53,566 nt of DNA from an uncultured bacterium. GTDB taxonomy: Bacteria; Verrucomicrobiota; Kiritimatiellia; RFP12; UBA1067. Positions within the stretch are counted from its first letter, which is position 1. Every line of letters begins with the position of its first letter. A program made the position numbers and the translations under genes. Shown here piece by piece: positions 51,667 to 53,566 of the stretch. The stretch covers positions 1 to 53,566 of the forward strand of contig CACXRO010000003.1 of the NCBI GenBank assembly GCA_902770045.1, read 5' to 3'. The notes beneath the pieces are model-generated. The model was not told the origin of the DNA. It saw only the letters and a program-made list of their open reading frames with translations, and did no database searches.

Positions 51667-52478
51667 TGCGCTATCCAGGGTATGTTGTTGAGCGTGTTGG
51701 TCGGCGCGGAGGAAAGCACCTGCACCGCCCGCTGCGCGTATGTGCGCTCGTAGGTGTTGGTCGCGGTCGCTGCGACATACTGCATCAGCGACAGCCGCTG
51801 TAGACTATTGGAGTAGGCAGGGATGAGCCTTATCAATCCTTTATCCTGAAAATTCTGATCGTCTACGATGTGGCCTATTGTAAAATAGATGTACTGCGCC
51901 ACGCGGTTGGTCGCGGCTGGTTGCAATTCTGGCGGCATCGTAGAAAGTGTCTCCAACATATCATGCATAACATCAAAAGCAAACCCATCATAAAGATTGG
52001 TTCGAACGCACTGCGTACGCATATAGTCTAACACCTCAGGCTCGAGGTTAGTATGAATAAACGGCGCAGAGAAATCCACATACCTGAAATGTTGCTTGCC
52101 ATCTTCATTTACAATTCGCACAAAATTCGTCACATCCGGCCGGTCGATCTCTTTTAGTGACACAAGAGCCCTCGCCGCAATCGTGTCTTTTTGATCTTCC
52201 GTCCATTCGAGGCTGTACGAGCCGTTCGTCGCCGCCAGCTTCAGTGCCTCGACGAATTCGTTGGTGGTGCAACCATTCCGTAAAATGAATGGCGTGAACC
52301 GAGCAAGTGAGTCTCGTCTACGGAGAGGCACATCAGGCAAGGAGTCATCTTCATCCATAAAATTATCCTGAATTATTTCCCCTTCTAGAAGTCGCTCAAC
52401 CTTCTCCGGCAACGACATCGCAGAATATGCAGTAGTCATCCCAAATATCAATGCTGTTATAATAAATATTTTCTTCAT
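51663..52478 (-). CDS. Secreted hypothetical protein with mosaic base composition
   Basis: 271 residues from the ATG at 52478, chosen because AAGGAG lies seven bases upstream (52486-52491); the frame is open a little further to 52499. The signal peptide MKKIFIITALIFGMTTAYSA is followed by a helical, acidic protein with no recognisable catalytic motif. The DNA alternates: 52478-52265 AT-rich, about 52260-52195 GC-rich, 52190-51840 AT-rich, and the last 170 bases GC-rich. It begins 13 nt after the metalloprotease gene and is coupled to the EF-hand protein. Possibly an accessory or inhibitor for the metalloprotease; this is inference from position only. Confidence 0.7.
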   Translation of the reverse strand: MKKIFIITALIFGMTTAYSAMSLPEKVERLLEGEIIQDNFMDEDDSLPDVPLRRRDSLARFTPFILRNGCTTNEFVEALKLAATNGSYSLEWTEDQKDTIAARALVSLKEIDRPDVTNFVRIVNEDGKQHFRYVDFSAPFIHTNLEPEVLDYMRTQCVRTNLYDGFAFDVMHDMLETLSTMPPELQPAATNRVAQYIYFTIGHIVDDQNFQDKGLIRLIPAYSNSLQRLSLMQYVAATATNTYERTYAQRAVQVLSSAPTNTLNNIPWIAQ

Positions 52479-52491
52479 TACTAATCTCCTT

Positions 52492-53566
52492 CTACTCATT
52501 TATTGGTGTTCGAGGTGCCGGGCACTTGCCGACAAACACATAATCCAAATGATGTTGCGAAGATATCGGCACGCCATTCCATCCATAAGTTTTGTTAATT
52601 ACAAGACCAAATACATTCCCAGATGCAATGTCTTCGCTACCATAGTTAACGACACCATACATCAAAAGCAGCATGACCGCCTGTCTTTGGTTAAATGGTA
52701 CTGGATAAAATCTTCCGCCCGTTCCGTTGTTCCAGTCATCGGGTAGCCAAGCGATGGAGACCTGTTCGTTTAGCTCGTCTGGAATATATTCCCCATCCAA
52801 CACATATATGTCATGCCATCCGCACAAATGCCCAATCTCATGCGCCAGCGCGTTTGCAGTAATCGAATTCTTAACAACAATGCCTTTGGGGTTTGTGGCA
52901 CCTGCCGGCTGATACTTGAAACCATCACTGCTAACCATAAGTCCATTTACAAAATACACCTCTACGCCACCAGTATTCTTCATAATATTTCTGATTTTAC
53001 TTTTGGATGCGCTGTCCATAAGTCCATATTTTGCCCAGCTTTCATTTACGACATTCGTTATCGGCGCACCAAGATAAAATGACAGCCCGACCTGACGGAA
53101 GATGATGTTAACCTCGTCAAGCAGCGAAACAAGATGTGATTCGGTGATTGGCGAAGGATGCTTACCGTCCGTTATCGTACAGGGATAGATGGGTATCTCG
53201 CGCATTCCGCATGTCGTCAACTCGAACTGCGGCCTTCTCCCCGGGCAGCCGTCGAAGTCGACTTCGAGGACGATCGGACTGTTGACGGCTCCTGTCGCCA
53301 TGAACGCGATCTCGCGTCCCGTGTTGCCGCCGACGAAGGACGCACTTCCCTCCACCACATTCCAAACGATCTTGTCGTTGGGGAAGCTGGTCGGGTAGAC
53401 CTCAACCTTCATCCGCGTTACGGCGTTCGTGACCGCTCCGCAAGGATTCACGATCACACCCTCGCTCCGCTCGTTCGTTATCGGCTGCGCGATGCGCTCG
53501 ACAAACGTCATCAGGTGCTCGGCGGCGGCGACCGACCCTCCGCAGGACGAAATCACCTCAAGCTTG
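52492..53566 (-). CDS. C-terminal part of a large secreted protein with a metzincin-type metalloprotease domain
   Basis: The frame is open to the right edge (KLEVISSCGG at the boundary), so at least 358 residues with the N-terminus missing. The proximal part is beta-rich and Ig-like (VTRMKVEVYPTSFPNDKIVW, WNVVEGSASFVGGNTGREIAF). The distal part contains HEIGHLCGWHD (codons 52810-52842), the HExxHxxGxxH zinc site with a following Asp, and LLLMYGV downstream as the Met-turn, which together define metzincins. A catalytic Glu and three His are present, so an active zinc protease is likely. DNA from the edge to about 53160 is GC-rich; from there to the stop it is AT-rich, so the protease domain seems to come from another source. 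Two small secreted proteins follow. Confidence 0.8.
   Translation of the reverse strand, partial: KLEVISSCGGSVAAAEHLMTFVERIAQPITNERSEGVIVNPCGAVTNAVTRMKVEVYPTSFPNDKIVWNVVEGSASFVGGNTGREIAFMATGAVNSPIVLEVDFDGCPGRRPQFELTTCGMREIPIYPCTITDGKHPSPITESHLVSLLDEVNIIFRQVGLSFYLGAPITNVVNESWAKYGLMDSASKSKIRNIMKNTGGVEVYFVNGLMVSSDGFKYQPAGATNPKGIVVKNSITANALAHEIGHLCGWHDIYVLDGEYIPDELNEQVSIAWLPDDWNNGTGGRFYPVPFNQRQAVMLLLMYGVVNYGSEDIASGNVFGLVINKTYGWNGVPISSQHHLDYVFVGKCPAPRTPINE

Overview
The window is a GC-rich bacterial chromosome fragment with tightly packed, mostly 4-bp-overlapping genes. The gene set (divergent ftsQ-ftsA-ftsZ, very large secreted LamG/beta-helix proteins, secreted CE15-like esterase and Tat oxidoreductase) suggests an uncultured member of the Verrucomicrobiota/Kiritimatiellota-Lentisphaerota group, possibly gut-associated. 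This placement rests on gene style and familiarity, not on a phylogenetic test.

Layout. 1-183 (-): N-terminus of a secreted protein running off the left edge, with its own promoter and leader. 386-6956 (+): two paralogous lipoproteins, hisC, paaK, a PAS histidine kinase, an NtrC-type regulator and a Ser/Thr kinase. 6977-13220 (-): argH, a secreted FAD oxidoreductase, a polyprenyl synthase and a hybrid sensor kinase. 13279-14010: a broken four-helix-bundle gene bracketed by octanucleotide repeats, then tRNA-Arg(CCT). 14040-20991 (-): eight overlapping genes (Gfo/Idh/MocA oxidoreductase, CE15-like esterase, membrane protein, phosphomannomutase, TPR lipoprotein, CvpA-like protein, ECF sigma factor, probable anti-sigma factor). 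21379-27260 (+): ddl-ftsQ-ftsA-ftsZ-mutL. 27264-42929 (-): one 5,221-residue secreted modular protein (4 lectin-like + 4 LamG + 1 Gly-rich + 4 beta-helix modules). 43268-48340 (-): ispF, an unknown gene, a thioredoxin-like membrane protein, then purA, cdsA and a lipoprotein. 48454-50665 (-): EcoRI-family adenine methyltransferase followed by a DUF262-HNH nuclease. 51094-53566 (-): two small secreted proteins and the C-terminal part of a secreted protein with a metzincin zinc site.

The most interesting signals are regulatory and architectural. (1) The leader of the giant gene has a canonical promoter, a start codon at the predicted transcription start, a 12-G tract inside that small ORF, and a long terminator-like hairpin. 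Changing the G count redirects the small ORF, and in one frame its stop overlaps an upstream giant-gene ATG as ATGA. This looks like a phase-variable attenuator. (2) Nearly identical extended -10 elements (TTTTGGTATAAT) recur, several placed so that the mRNA would be leaderless. (3) Four arrays of 8-bp repeats occur; two have the same composite order and the same polarity, directly before start codons. (4) A 101-bp promoter-leader is duplicated at 192-292 and 50985-51085; the second copy is orphaned upstream of the methyltransferase cassette. (5) Base composition switches abruptly inside genes, at the end of the methyltransferase catalytic half and ahead of the metalloprotease domain, suggesting exchange of C-terminal modules. 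(6) A palindromic MITE-like element occurs twice.

All coordinates, alignments and base counts were made by eye. No search or folding program was run.
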